NCBI RefSeq assembly: GCF_001189535.1
Contig: NZ_CP012070.1
Location: 2,046,001 to 2,110,000, forward strand
Direction: 5' to 3'
Source: Arsenicicoccus sp. oral taxon 190
GTDB taxonomy: Bacteria; Actinomycetota; Actinomycetes; Actinomycetales; Dermatophilaceae
DNA length: 64,000 nt
Made by a program: the position numbers and the translations under genes. Positions 17,049 to 27,858 of this stretch are shown here, in pieces. A model generated the notes under the pieces. It searched no databases. It worked only from the letters and a program-made list of their open reading frames with translations, and was not told where the DNA came from. How positions within the stretch are numbered: position 1 is the stretch's first letter; every line of letters starts with the position of its first letter.

Positions 17049-18059
17049 CTACTTGGCGGCCCCGGTGCCGCCATACGGCAGCACCCCCGGCCCGAACCCG
17101 GGCATGACCGGCAGGGAGACCCCCTTGTCGGCGAGGGCCGCCATGACGCGGGAGCGCACCTCGCGGCCGACGGGGACGTTCTCGTTGGGCGCGCACTTGA
17201 CAATGATGCGGACCGTCGCGACGCCGCCGATGATGGACTCGACGCCCCCGACCTCGGGCTGCTCGATGACCTTGCCGACCCAGTCCTCCTCCTTGTCCAT
17301 GCCGCGGATCGCGCGGGAGATGATCGGCATGACCTTCTCCATGGACTCGGTGACGGGGACGGGGATGTCGACGAGGGCGGTGGACCAGCCCTGGGAGCGG
17401 TTGGCGATGCGCAGGATCTCGCCGTTGCGGATGTACCAGATGACCCCGTTGAAGTCGCGGATCGTGGTGAGCCGCAACGAGATGTCCTCGACGGTCCCGA
17501 TGACCTCGCCGGTGTCGACGACGTCGCCGACGCCGTACTGGTCCTCGATGATCATGAACATCCCGGACAGGTAGTCCTTGACCAGGCTCTGCGCGCCGAA
17601 GCCCAGCGCGACGCCGCCGACGGACGCCGAGGCCAGCAGCGGCGCGATGTTGAGGGACAGCTCGTCGCAGATCATCAGCACCGCGATGAAGGCCACGGTC
17701 ACGGTGGTGATGGAGCGCAGCACCGCCCCGAGGGTCCGCACGCGCTGCTCCTGGCGGGCCGCGTTGATCACCGTCGGGTCGCCGAAGATCTTGGCCGCCC
17801 GCCGCGCCTGCCGGCGGATGACCGGCAGCTCCGCGGTGTCGACCCGGGTCCCGGTGGTCGTCGCCGTGTCCTGCCGCTCGGAGCGGGCCAGCAGGGTGTG
17901 CACGAAGCCGTTGATGGCGCGGTGGATCAGCCAGCGCAGCACGACCGCCCCGAGGATGATCCCGACGATCGACAGCGGCGCCCCCTCCGCCCAGTGCCAC
18001 GCCTGGTCCCAGGTGACGGCGAGGGGTTCGAGCAGGGAGGACGTGACGGCTGAGCTCAT
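17049..18059 (-). CDS. MscS-family mechanosensitive channel
   Basis: A 336-residue membrane protein. A first hydrophobic helix is at about residues 23-42, further helices lie near 125-175, and the pore-lining helix contains ASASVGGVALGFGAQSLVKDYLSG, the glycine/alanine-rich TM3 signature of MscS. The beta domain (EDQYGVGDVVDTGEVIGTVE) and a C-terminal alpha/beta domain follow. It would release solutes under osmotic downshock. ATG at 18059 is the likely start; an upstream in-frame start would give an arginine-rich non-conserved tail. Divergent from malQ. Confidence 0.9.
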   Translation of the reverse strand: MSSAVTSSLLEPLAVTWDQAWHWAEGAPLSIVGIILGAVVLRWLIHRAINGFVHTLLARSERQDTATTTGTRVDTAELPVIRRQARRAAKIFGDPTVINAARQEQRVRTLGAVLRSITTVTVAFIAVLMICDELSLNIAPLLASASVGGVALGFGAQSLVKDYLSGMFMIIEDQYGVGDVVDTGEVIGTVEDISLRLTTIRDFNGVIWYIRNGEILRIANRSQGWSTALVDIPVPVTESMEKVMPIISRAIRGMDKEEDWVGKVIEQPEVGGVESIIGGVATVRIIVKCAPNENVPVGREVRSRVMAALADKGVSLPVMPGFGPGVLPYGGTGAAK

Positions 18060-18120
18060 GGCCCCATCATGGCGGGTCGACCTTGGTCGTCGCTGGCAGT
18101 GACATGACACACTTCACCCC

Positions 18121-20241
18121 GTGACTGACGCACCCTCGACCGACCTGATCGAGCTCGCCCGCGCCCACGGCGTGGCCACGGAGTACTGGGACTGGCAGGG
18201 GCAGCACGTCACCGTGCCGGTCCGCACCATCGTCGCGGTGCTGGCCGCCCTCGGCGAGGACGCGAGCACCGACGACGCGGTGCGAGCCGCTCTGACCGGG
18301 GTCCAGGACCGCGAGTGGCGGCGGACGCTGCCCCCGGTGGTCGTGATGCGGGCCGGCGAGCCGGCGTCGCTGGCGGTGCACGTCCCCCACGGCTCCCAGG
18401 TCGCCGTCTCCGTGCGGCTGGAGGAGGGCGGCGCGGCGCTGGCCCTGGACCAGGTCGACCGGTGGGTGGACCCGCGCGTCGTGGACGGGGAGCAGGTGGG
18501 GGAGGCGACCTTCGCCCTGCCCGCCGGGCTGCCGCTCGGGTGGCACGAGGTCGTCGCCACCGTCGCCGGCACCGACGTCACCTGCCCGCTCGTGGTCACG
18601 CCCGACCGTCTCGAGGTGCCGGCGTCGCTGGCCGACCGGCCCGCCTCGGGCGTCATGACCCAGCTCTACGCCACCCGGTCGTCCCGCTCGTGGGGGATGG
18701 GCGACGCCGCCGACCTGGCCGAGCTGGCCGCCTGGGCCGGGTCGGAGCTCGGCTCCGACTTCGTGCTGGTCAACCCGCTGCACGCGGCCGAGCCCGTCGC
18801 GCCGGTCGAGCCGTCGCCCTACCTGCCGACGACGCGCCGCTTCGTGAGCCCGCTCTACATCCGGGTCGAGGAGATCCCCGAGACCGGCTACCTCTCGGGC
18901 CAGGACCGCTCGCTGCTGCAGTGGCACGCCGACGACGCGCTGCGCCTCGACGAGGTCGACCTGGTGGACCGGGACGCCTCGTGGCGCCTCAAGGACGCCG
19001 CGCTGCGGCTGGTCCACCGCGTGACCCGGTCACCCCGTCGCGAGCGTGACTTCGCGGCCTTTCGCGAGCGTGAGGGCCAGGGGCTGGTGGACTTCGCGAC
19101 GTGGTGCGCGCTGTCCGTGGCCTACGGCGAGGACGAGGACACCTGGCCCACCGAGCTGCAGGACTCCGCCAGCGAGGCCGTCGAGGCCAAGCGGCAGGAG
19201 CTCGCCGACGAGGTCGACTACTTCTGCTGGCTGCAGTGGATCGTCGAGGACCAGCTCGGCACGGCCCAGCGCGTGGCGCTGGAGTCCGGCATGCGGCTCG
19301 GCCTGATCCACGACCTCGCGGTGGGTGTCCACCCGAGCGGCGCCGACGCCTGGGGGCTGCGCGACGCGCTGGCCCGCGGCGTCACCGTCGGCGCCCCCGC
19401 CGACCAGTACAACCAGCTCGGCCAGGACTGGAGCCAGCCGCCGTGGCGCCCCGACCAGCTCGCCGAGCTGGGCTACGCGCCCTACCGCGACATGCTGCGC
19501 ACCGTGCTGCGCTCGGCCGGCGGCCTGCGCGTCGACCACATCATCGGGCTCTTCCGGCTGTGGTGGATCCCGCAGGGCTGCAAGCCTTTCGAGGGCACCT
19601 ACGTGCGCTACGACCACGACGCGCTGATCGGGATCCTGGCGCTGGAGGCGCACCGCGCCGGCGCGGTCGTCATCGGCGAGGACCTCGGCACCGTCGAGCC
19701 GTGGGTGCGCGACTACCTGGCCGACCGCGGCGTCATGGGCACCTCGATCCTGTGGTTCGAGCGCGACTACGAGCACGGCGGGGAGCCGATCCAGCCGGAG
19801 TCCTACCGCCGGCTGTGCCTCGCCACCGTGACCACCCACGACCTGCCGCCCACCGCCGGCTACCTCCAGCAGGTGCACATCGACCTGCGCCACGAGCTCG
19901 GGCTGCTGACCCGCCCGATCGAGGAGGAGCGGGCCAGCGAGGTCCACGAGCAGGAGGGGATCATGGCGCTGCTCCGCTCGCGCGGGCTGCTGCGCGAGGG
20001 CGCCTCCCACGAGGACACCATCGAGGCGCTGCACAAGCTGCTGTCCTGGACCCCGGCGCTGCTGCGCGGCATCTCGGTGTCCGACCTGGCGCTGGACGTG
20101 CGGATCATCAACCAGCCCGGGACCGACGAGGAGTACCCCAACTGGCGCATGCCGCTCGCCGGGCCCGACGGCCGGCCGGTGCTGCTCGAGGAGCTGATGC
20201 GCTCGCCGTGGGCGCGTCGGCTCGCCCGCACCCTGGCCTGA
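18121..20241 (+). CDS. malQ: 4-alpha-glucanotransferase (amylomaltase)
   Basis: A 706-residue GH77 enzyme that transfers glucan chains between maltodextrins, releasing glucose. The catalytic core includes LRVDHIIGLFRLWWIP (nucleophile Asp), VVIGEDLGTVEPWVRDYL (acid/base Glu) and VTTHDLPPTAGY. The ~180-residue N-terminal extension is usual for actinobacterial MalQ. GTG at 18121 is the start and lies 61 bp from the mscS start on the other strand. It functions with the alpha-glucosidase encoded at 14697-16463. Confidence 0.93.
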   Translation: MTDAPSTDLIELARAHGVATEYWDWQGQHVTVPVRTIVAVLAALGEDASTDDAVRAALTGVQDREWRRTLPPVVVMRAGEPASLAVHVPHGSQVAVSVRLEEGGAALALDQVDRWVDPRVVDGEQVGEATFALPAGLPLGWHEVVATVAGTDVTCPLVVTPDRLEVPASLADRPASGVMTQLYATRSSRSWGMGDAADLAELAAWAGSELGSDFVLVNPLHAAEPVAPVEPSPYLPTTRRFVSPLYIRVEEIPETGYLSGQDRSLLQWHADDALRLDEVDLVDRDASWRLKDAALRLVHRVTRSPRRERDFAAFREREGQGLVDFATWCALSVAYGEDEDTWPTELQDSASEAVEAKRQELADEVDYFCWLQWIVEDQLGTAQRVALESGMRLGLIHDLAVGVHPSGADAWGLRDALARGVTVGAPADQYNQLGQDWSQPPWRPDQLAELGYAPYRDMLRTVLRSAGGLRVDHIIGLFRLWWIPQGCKPFEGTYVRYDHDALIGILALEAHRAGAVVIGEDLGTVEPWVRDYLADRGVMGTSILWFERDYEHGGEPIQPESYRRLCLATVTTHDLPPTAGYLQQVHIDLRHELGLLTRPIEEERASEVHEQEGIMALLRSRGLLREGASHEDTIEALHKLLSWTPALLRGISVSDLALDVRIINQPGTDEEYPNWRMPLAGPDGRPVLLEELMRSPWARRLARTLA

Positions 20242-20286
20242 CGCGGCTCGGCCCCCGAGGGGGTGCGTGGGTGGGACGGTGGAGGT

Positions 20287-20358
20287 CCGGCATACGGACA
20301 TGCAAAACGCGACGTTTTGCGTTGGATAAGTTTCTGACGCGACCGAGCCGTATGCCGG
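20287..20358. promoter_or_regulatory. Nested inverted repeats upstream of the amino-acid importer
   Basis: CCGGCATACGG (20287-20297) and CCGTATGCCGG (20348-20358) are exact complements and enclose a second palindrome, GCAAAACG-CGA-CGTTTTGC (20302-20320). The stretch 20302-20338 is notably A+T-rich for this sequence and is the likely promoter of the ABC transporter genes. The inner palindrome looks like an operator. The outer arms are copies of the GGCATAC motif that recurs through the window. Confidence 0.45.
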
Positions 20359-20389
20359 TTACCCACCACCCTCTCCCGAAGGATCACCC

Positions 20390-21229
20390 ATGCCTGCCTA
20401 CCCGCCCGCCCGCCGCACCGTCCTCGCCACCGCCGGCGTGGCCATGATGCTGGGCCTCGCGGCGTGCGGGTCCGGGTCCGGCGGCTCCTCCGCCGACAAC
20501 CCCCTCGGGCTGCAGCAGCCGGGCGTGCTGCACGTCGGCACGCTGACCGACGCGCCGCCCAACGTCTTCCTCAAGGACGGGCAGTTCACCGGCTTCGACA
20601 ACGACCTGCTCAAGGCCGTCGCGGCCAAGGCCGGCCTCAAGGTCGAGTTCGCGGGCACCGATTTCTCCGGCCTGCTGGCGCAGGTGAAGTCCGGCAAGTA
20701 CGACGTCGGCTCGTCCTCGATCACCATCACCGAGAAGCGCAAGCAGACCGTGGACTTCACCCACGGCTACGACTTCGGCTACCTCGGGCTGGACGTCCCC
20801 GCCGGGTCCGCGATCAAGGGCTTCGACCAGCTCACCGGCAAGCGCGTCGTCGTGGTCCAGGGCACGGTCCAGGACGACTACGCCACGGGCAAGGGCCTCA
20901 ACCCGGTCCGCGTCCCCGACTACAACTCGGCGCTCAACCAGCTCAAGGCCGGCACCGTCGACGCGTGGGTCAGCCCCGCCGAGATCGGGGAGAAGCTCGC
21001 CGGCCAGTCCAGCGGCAAGGTCGTCCTCGCCGCCAAGGAGCTGAGCCCCACGCCGATGGCGTTCGCGGTCGCCAAGGACAAGACGGCGCTCAAGGCCAAG
21101 CTCGACCAGTCGCTCGACGAGGTCATCAAGGACGGGACGTGGAACCGCCTCGTGGCCCAGTACTACCCGGGCCGCAAGACGCCGGCGAGCTTCACGCCGG
21201 GCAGCGGTGCGGTCCAGATCACGCGCTGA
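20390..21229 (+). CDS. Polar amino-acid ABC transporter, substrate-binding lipoprotein
   Basis: A 279-residue solute-binding protein of the SBP_bac_3 family. A twin-arginine-containing N-terminus (PPARRTVLATAG) leads to a hydrophobic core and the lipobox LAAC with Cys26 as lipid anchor. The mature protein has LRVGT-like LHVGTLTDAPPNVF, GFDNDLLKAVAAKAGLKVEF and GKRVVVVQGTVQDDY, typical of glutamine/arginine/opine binders. First gene of a three-gene importer operon; 3 bp separate it from the permease. Substrate is not determined. Confidence 0.9.
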   Translation: MPAYPPARRTVLATAGVAMMLGLAACGSGSGGSSADNPLGLQQPGVLHVGTLTDAPPNVFLKDGQFTGFDNDLLKAVAAKAGLKVEFAGTDFSGLLAQVKSGKYDVGSSSITITEKRKQTVDFTHGYDFGYLGLDVPAGSAIKGFDQLTGKRVVVVQGTVQDDYATGKGLNPVRVPDYNSALNQLKAGTVDAWVSPAEIGEKLAGQSSGKVVLAAKELSPTPMAFAVAKDKTALKAKLDQSLDEVIKDGTWNRLVAQYYPGRKTPASFTPGSGAVQITR

Positions 21230-21232
21230 CCC

Positions 21233-22012
21233 ATGGACGTCCTCTCGACGATCCGGGACACCTTCTTCGACCTCGACGCGATGCGGGAGGCCTTCCCGGA
21301 CCTGCTGACCGTCGGCCTGCCCAACACCCTGCTCCTGGCGATCTCCGCCGGGCTGATCGGGACGGTCGTCGGCATGGTCCTCGCGGTCGCGGGGCTGTCC
21401 CGCCGCCGCTGGCTGCGGTGGCCCGCCCGGGTGTGGACCGACGTCTTCCGCGGGCTGCCCGCGGCCGTGACGATCCTGCTGATCGGGGTGGGGCTGTCGC
21501 CGGTCGGGCTGCAGCTGTGGGGCTCCAACCCCTATCCGCTCGGCATCCTCGCGCTGTCCCTCATCGCCTCGGCCTACATCGGGGAGATCTTCCGGTCCGG
21601 CATCCAGTCGGTCGAGGCCGGCCAGCTGGAGGCCTCCCGCGCGCTGGGCTTCTCGCACGCCGCCGCGATGCGCCTGGTCGTCATCCCGCTCGGGGTGCGT
21701 CGCGTGCTGCCCGCCCTGGTCAACCAGCTCATCTCGCTGATCAAGGAGTCGTCGCTCGTCTACTTCCTCGGGCTGCTGGCCTCCCAGCGCGAGCTCTTCC
21801 GGATCGGTCAGGACTACGCCGCCAACACCGGCAACCAGTCCGCGCTGCTGCTGGCCGGCCTGTTCTACCTGGTGATCACCGTGCCGCTGACTCACGTGGT
21901 CAACGCCATCGACCACCGGCTGCGCCATGGCCGCCGCGCGGACGGCGAGGACCCCGACGCGCCCGACGCCCCCGACGAGGGTGCCCTCGCGCTGACCCAG
22001 GAGGCCCACTGA
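21233..22012 (+). CDS. Amino-acid ABC transporter permease
   Basis: A 259-residue inner-membrane protein of the His/Glu/Gln/Arg/opine permease family with about five membrane helices. The coupling sequence is EASRALGFSHAAAMRLVVIPLGVRR (EAA loop), and IKESSLVYFLGL follows, as in HisM/GlnP. It interacts with the ATPase encoded next. The stop overlaps the next ATG (ATGA). Confidence 0.92.
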   Translation: MDVLSTIRDTFFDLDAMREAFPDLLTVGLPNTLLLAISAGLIGTVVGMVLAVAGLSRRRWLRWPARVWTDVFRGLPAAVTILLIGVGLSPVGLQLWGSNPYPLGILALSLIASAYIGEIFRSGIQSVEAGQLEASRALGFSHAAAMRLVVIPLGVRRVLPALVNQLISLIKESSLVYFLGLLASQRELFRIGQDYAANTGNQSALLLAGLFYLVITVPLTHVVNAIDHRLRHGRRADGEDPDAPDAPDEGALALTQEAH

Positions 22013-22746
22013 TGACCGCCGACGCGACGAGCGTGGAGCTGCGGGACGTCCACCTGGCCTTCGGGCGCAACCGGGTCCTGCGCGGCGTCGACCTGCTCGT
22101 GCCCGCCGGCACGACGACCTGCGTGATCGGGCCGTCCGGGTCGGGCAAGTCCACCCTGCTGCGGGTCGTCAACCGGCTCCTCGAGCCCGCCTCCGGGGAC
22201 GTGCTGCTCGACGGGCGGTCCGTGCTCCGGGAGGACCCGGACCGGCTGCGCCGTCGGGTGGGGATGGTCTTCCAGCACTTCAACCTCTTCCCGCACAAGA
22301 CCGTCGCGGACAACGTCGCGCTCGGGCCACGCCGGCTGCTCGGCCTGTCCGCCGACGAAGCCCGCGCCCGGGCGATCGAGCACCTCGACGCGGTGGGTCT
22401 GGCGCACAAGGCCGACGTGCGCCCGGCCGCGCTGTCCGGCGGCCAGCAGCAGCGGGTCGCGATCGCGCGGGCGCTCGCGATGGAGCCCCGGGTGATGCTC
22501 TTCGACGAGGCCACGTCCGCGCTCGACCCGGAGCTCGTCAAGGGCGTGCTCGCGATCATGCGCGACCTGGGCGCGAGCGGCATGACGATGCTCGTCGTGA
22601 CCCACGAGATGGGCTTCGCGCGCGAGGCCGCCGACGAGGTGGCGTTCATGGATGGCGGCGTGGTGGCCGAGCACGGCGCGCCCGAGGCGGTGTTCGGTGC
22701 GCCGCAGACGGACCGGCTGCGGAGGTTCCTCTCCCGGGTGCTGTGA
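22012..22746 (+). CDS. Amino-acid ABC transporter ATP-binding protein
   Basis: A 244-residue ATPase with all ABC motifs: GPSGSGKST (Walker A), LSGGQQQRVAIARAL (signature) and VMLFDEATSALDPE (Walker B), then VVTHEMGFAREAADEVAFMDGG with the switch His. The MGFAREAAD stretch is characteristic of the polar amino-acid subfamily (GlnQ/HisP). Last gene of the importer operon, followed by a strong hairpin. Confidence 0.94.
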   Translation: MTADATSVELRDVHLAFGRNRVLRGVDLLVPAGTTTCVIGPSGSGKSTLLRVVNRLLEPASGDVLLDGRSVLREDPDRLRRRVGMVFQHFNLFPHKTVADNVALGPRRLLGLSADEARARAIEHLDAVGLAHKADVRPAALSGGQQQRVAIARALAMEPRVMLFDEATSALDPELVKGVLAIMRDLGASGMTMLVVTHEMGFAREAADEVAFMDGGVVAEHGAPEAVFGAPQTDRLRRFLSRVL

Positions 22747-22795
22747 CACGCCCGTATGCCGCAACCCCGCACCACCCCCGCCACATCGCTGCCGT

Positions 22796-22842
22796 GATCG
22801 GGGAACCTGGATGGCCCCAGGGCCACGCCAGGTTCCCCGATC
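22796..22842. terminator. Very strong hairpin after the amino-acid importer operon
   Basis: GATCGGGGAACCTGG (22796-22810) pairs with CCAGGTTCCCCGATC (22828-22842), a perfect 15-bp stem; inside it TGGCCC pairs with GGGCCA. It stands between two convergent transcription units (importer and pepN) and is a convincing bidirectional terminator. Confidence 0.75.
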
Positions 22843-22854
22843 CGTCCGGCTGAG

Positions 22855-22922
22855 GGCGCCCCGACCCGCGAGGCGCCCCGACCCGCGAGGCGCCCCGACC
22901 CGCGAGGCGCCCCGACCCATGA
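22855..22922. repeat. 17-bp tandem repeat, four copies
   Basis: The unit GGCGCCCCGACCCGCGA is repeated at 22855, 22872, 22889 and 22906; the last copy differs near its end. It follows the hairpin in the 212-bp gap before the 3' end of pepN. It is directly abutted and has no spacers. No coding use is apparent. Confidence 0.8.
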
Positions 22923-22958
22923 GGGGTCGGCGCCCTCGAGGCGCCCGGCCCTCGCCGG

Positions 22959-25511
<2,553 letters not shown>

Positions 25512-25629
25512 GGGCGGAGCCTTTCGGGTGGTGCTGAGCAGGCCCCTCGCGGGGGAGAGGGGCCGATGGCCCGCCCATCCTTGCAGGTTCGTGGGCGCGG
25601 ACGGGTGCGGCTGCCCCGATGCTGGCAGG

Positions 25630-26271
25630 ATGGGCCCGGTGAGCGAGCAGACGAATCCCCCCACCCCGTCCGTCGAGATGTTCTTCGACCCGGCCTGCCC
25701 CTGGGCCTGGATGACCTCCCGCTGGCTGATGGAGGTGGAGCGCGAGCGCGGACTCGCCGTCACCTGGTCGGTGATGAGCCTGTCCGTGCTCAACGAGGGT
25801 CGGGACCTGCCCGACGACTACCGCGACCTGATGGACCGCGCGTGGGGCCCGGTGCGGGTCATCATGGCGGCCGCCCGCGACCACGGCCCCGACGCCGTCA
25901 AGCGGCTGTATGACGAGATGGGCACCCGCATCCACCCGGGCGGCAACAAGGACTTCCCCGTGGTGATCCGCGAGGCGCTCGCGGCGGCGGGTCTGCCGGC
26001 CGAGCTGGCCGACGCCGCGGAGCCGGTGGCCGGCGACGACCTGGACCGGGCGCTGCGGGCCTCGCACCAGCGCGCCATGGACCTCGTCGGCGACGAGGTC
26101 GGCACCCCGGTCGTCAGCGTCGACGGCGTCGCGTTCTTCGGCCCGGTCGTGTCGCCGGCCCCCAAGGGCGAGGACGCCGTCCGCCTCTTCGACGGCTGCG
26201 TGCTGGTGGCGGGCACGCCGGGCTTCTTCGAGCTGAAGCGGTCCCGCGACGTCGGCCCCATCTTCGACTGA
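25630..26271 (+). CDS. DsbA-fold protein, Rv2466c (mycothiol-dependent nitroreductase) family
   Basis: A 213-residue thioredoxin-fold protein with the family's N-terminal FFDPACPWAWMTSRW. Only one cysteine is present at the active site (Cys23 in CPWAW), whereas mycobacterial Rv2466c has CPWC; the second Cys is replaced by Ala. A late cis-Pro is in VGTPVVSV. A single Cys would allow mycothiol mixed disulfides but not an internal one. ATG at 25630 is used; a GTG at 25639 is spaced better from the GGCAGG element. A 63-bp palindromic repeat follows directly. Confidence 0.8.
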   Translation: MGPVSEQTNPPTPSVEMFFDPACPWAWMTSRWLMEVERERGLAVTWSVMSLSVLNEGRDLPDDYRDLMDRAWGPVRVIMAAARDHGPDAVKRLYDEMGTRIHPGGNKDFPVVIREALAAAGLPAELADAAEPVAGDDLDRALRASHQRAMDLVGDEVGTPVVSVDGVAFFGPVVSPAPKGEDAVRLFDGCVLVAGTPGFFELKRSRDVGPIFD

Positions 26272-26272
26272 C

Positions 26273-26335
26273 CTACCGGCGGTAGCGCGATTGACCGGCC
26301 TTCCTTCACCAGGCTGATCGCGCGGCCGCCGGTCG
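26273..26335 (+). repeat. 63-bp palindromic repeat, copy 1
   Basis: It begins CTACCGGCGGTAG, has ACCGGCCTTCCTTCACCAGG in its middle and ends GGCCGCCGGTCG. It aligns without gaps to the copies at 46163-46225 and, inverted, 48401-48463. The ends pair as CTACCGGCGG with CCGCCGGT(AG), and the middle has a further GATT/GATC-type pairing, so it forms a long imperfect hairpin. Here it sits 2 bp after the stop of the DsbA-fold gene and before rpiB on the same strand. Confidence 0.85.
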
Positions 26336-26378
26336 TTCAGCCCTCACCAGCACGAACCATCGACCAGAAAGTCCCACC

Positions 26379-26858
<480 letters not shown>

Positions 26859-27095
26859 GCCCCCGCTGGGCCCGCCGGCCGTGGCCCGGCTAGACGCCTG
26901 TGACTCCTGTGACTCCTGGGATTTCACGCAGCGTGTGCCCACGATGTGCCCGCTGTCCCGGTTGCACCGGTCCGTCCGGGTGAAGGTCATCCGCGTGGAG
27001 CATCACGTTCGGGTGGTTCGGCCACCAAGCGTGGTGGGCGCGTGCTGTAGTGGAGGTGCACGTCCTCCCGGCCCCAGCAGAAGGAAACCCCACCC

Positions 27096-27329
27096 ATGGC
27101 CGCGCCCACCGGTCACCCCGTCCGTCACTCCGTCCGTCGCCCCGTGCTCGGCCCCGGCGCCGTCGTCGCGTGGCTCGTCGCCCCGACCCTGGTGGCGCTG
27201 TGCCTCCTGCTGGCGCTGGCCGCCGTTGTCACCCTGATGATGGACATGGCGCCCTTCGCCCTCGCCTCGCTCACGGCACTCGTGGGCTCGGTGGTCGGCT
27301 TCTGGACCTTCCTGGACCGCCGCTCCTGA
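27096..27329 (+). CDS. Small membrane protein, function unknown
   Basis: A 77-residue protein with a basic N-terminal tail (RHSVRRPV) and two hydrophobic segments at about residues 24-45 and 50-70, ending FLDRRS. It is preceded by AGAAGGAAA, a fair ribosome-binding site, 9 bases from the ATG. It could be a small two-helix membrane protein; I recognise no family. A terminator hairpin follows. The 237-bp gap upstream (26859-27095) shows no other gene. Confidence 0.55.
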   Translation: MAAPTGHPVRHSVRRPVLGPGAVVAWLVAPTLVALCLLLALAAVVTLMMDMAPFALASLTALVGSVVGFWTFLDRRS

Positions 27330-27364
27330 GGTCGCGGGCGGCACCCGCCGCCAGGACATGACGA

Positions 27365-27395
27365 AGGCCCCGCCCGGATCGTCCGGACGGGGCCT
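27365..27395. terminator. Hairpin between the small membrane protein gene and tRNA-Gly
   Basis: AGGCCCCG...CCGGA pairs with TCCGG...CGGGGCCT (27365-27395), about 13 bp with a single unpaired base on each side and a short loop. It is between convergent transcripts. Confidence 0.7.
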
Positions 27396-27403
27396 CGTGC
27401 TGG

Positions 27404-27474
27404 AGCGGGTGACGAGAATCGAACTCGCGTAGCTAGTTTGGAAGACTAGGGCTCTACCATTGAGCTACACCCGC
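27404..27474 (-). tRNA. tRNA-Gly(UCC)
   Basis: Reads on the minus strand from GCGGGTGTAGCTC at 27474. The acceptor stem is GCGGGT/ACCCGC, the T arm is GAGTTCGATTCTC, and the anticodon loop is CTTCCAA with anticodon TCC (Gly, reads GGA/GGG). The discriminator T is at 27404 and CCA is encoded next (27401-27403). Confidence 0.93.
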
Positions 27475-27639
27475 AGCCGCCGCTGGGCCCACGTGGGCCA
27501 CGACGTGCAGGGTCCAGGGTAGTGGTCGACCCGGACTCGACGAAATCCACCACCCCGCCCGCCGCTCCGCCCATCACCCCAGCCGCCGCCGAGCGGCTGG
27601 CGCCCGCACCGCGGCGGAGCCGATAGGCTGGGGGCTTCA

Positions 27640-27713
27640 CGGGCTGTGGCGCAGCTTGGTAGCGCGCGTGCTTTGGGAGCACGATGTCGCAGGTTCAAAT
27701 CCTGTCAGCCCGA
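27640..27713 (+). tRNA. tRNA-Pro(UGG)
   Basis: Acceptor stem CGGGCTG/CAGCCCG, D arm GCGCAGCTTGGTAGCGC, anticodon stem CGTGC/GCACG with loop TTTGGGA and anticodon TGG (Pro), and T arm CAGGTTCAAATCCTG. Discriminator is A at 27713; CCA is not fully encoded. TAGGCT just upstream (27624-27629) is a possible -10 element. Confidence 0.94.
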
Positions 27714-27721
27714 CCGTTGCT

Positions 27722-27757
27722 CACGAGGGGCCGCCGAGACGTCGGCGGCCCCTCGTG
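27722..27757 (+). terminator. Terminator of tRNA-Pro
   Basis: CACGAGGGGCCGCCGA (27722-27737) pairs perfectly with TCGGCGGCCCCTCGTG (27742-27757), a 16-bp stem with a 4-base loop, 8 bases after the tRNA. Confidence 0.8.
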
Positions 27758-27858
27758 GCGTCCGAGCGCCCCTGTGCCACGGCGCCGTTCGTCGGCGTGT
27801 GACCGACCTCGCGAGCACCCCGGTCGAGGCTGTCGGCGGGGCATGGCACGCTATGGGC

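Noticed and set aside
22855..22922. Tandem repeat considered as a CRISPR array
   Set aside because: Units are directly abutted with no unique spacers and no cas genes are nearby.
26859..27095. Search for a small RNA or gene in the gap after rpiB
   Set aside because: Only a short TGTGACTCC duplication and G+C-rich sequence; no start/ribosome-binding pair or clear hairpin.
27404..27713. tRNA genes considered as integration sites for a mobile element
   Set aside because: No integrase, no duplicated tRNA end, and housekeeping genes on both sides.
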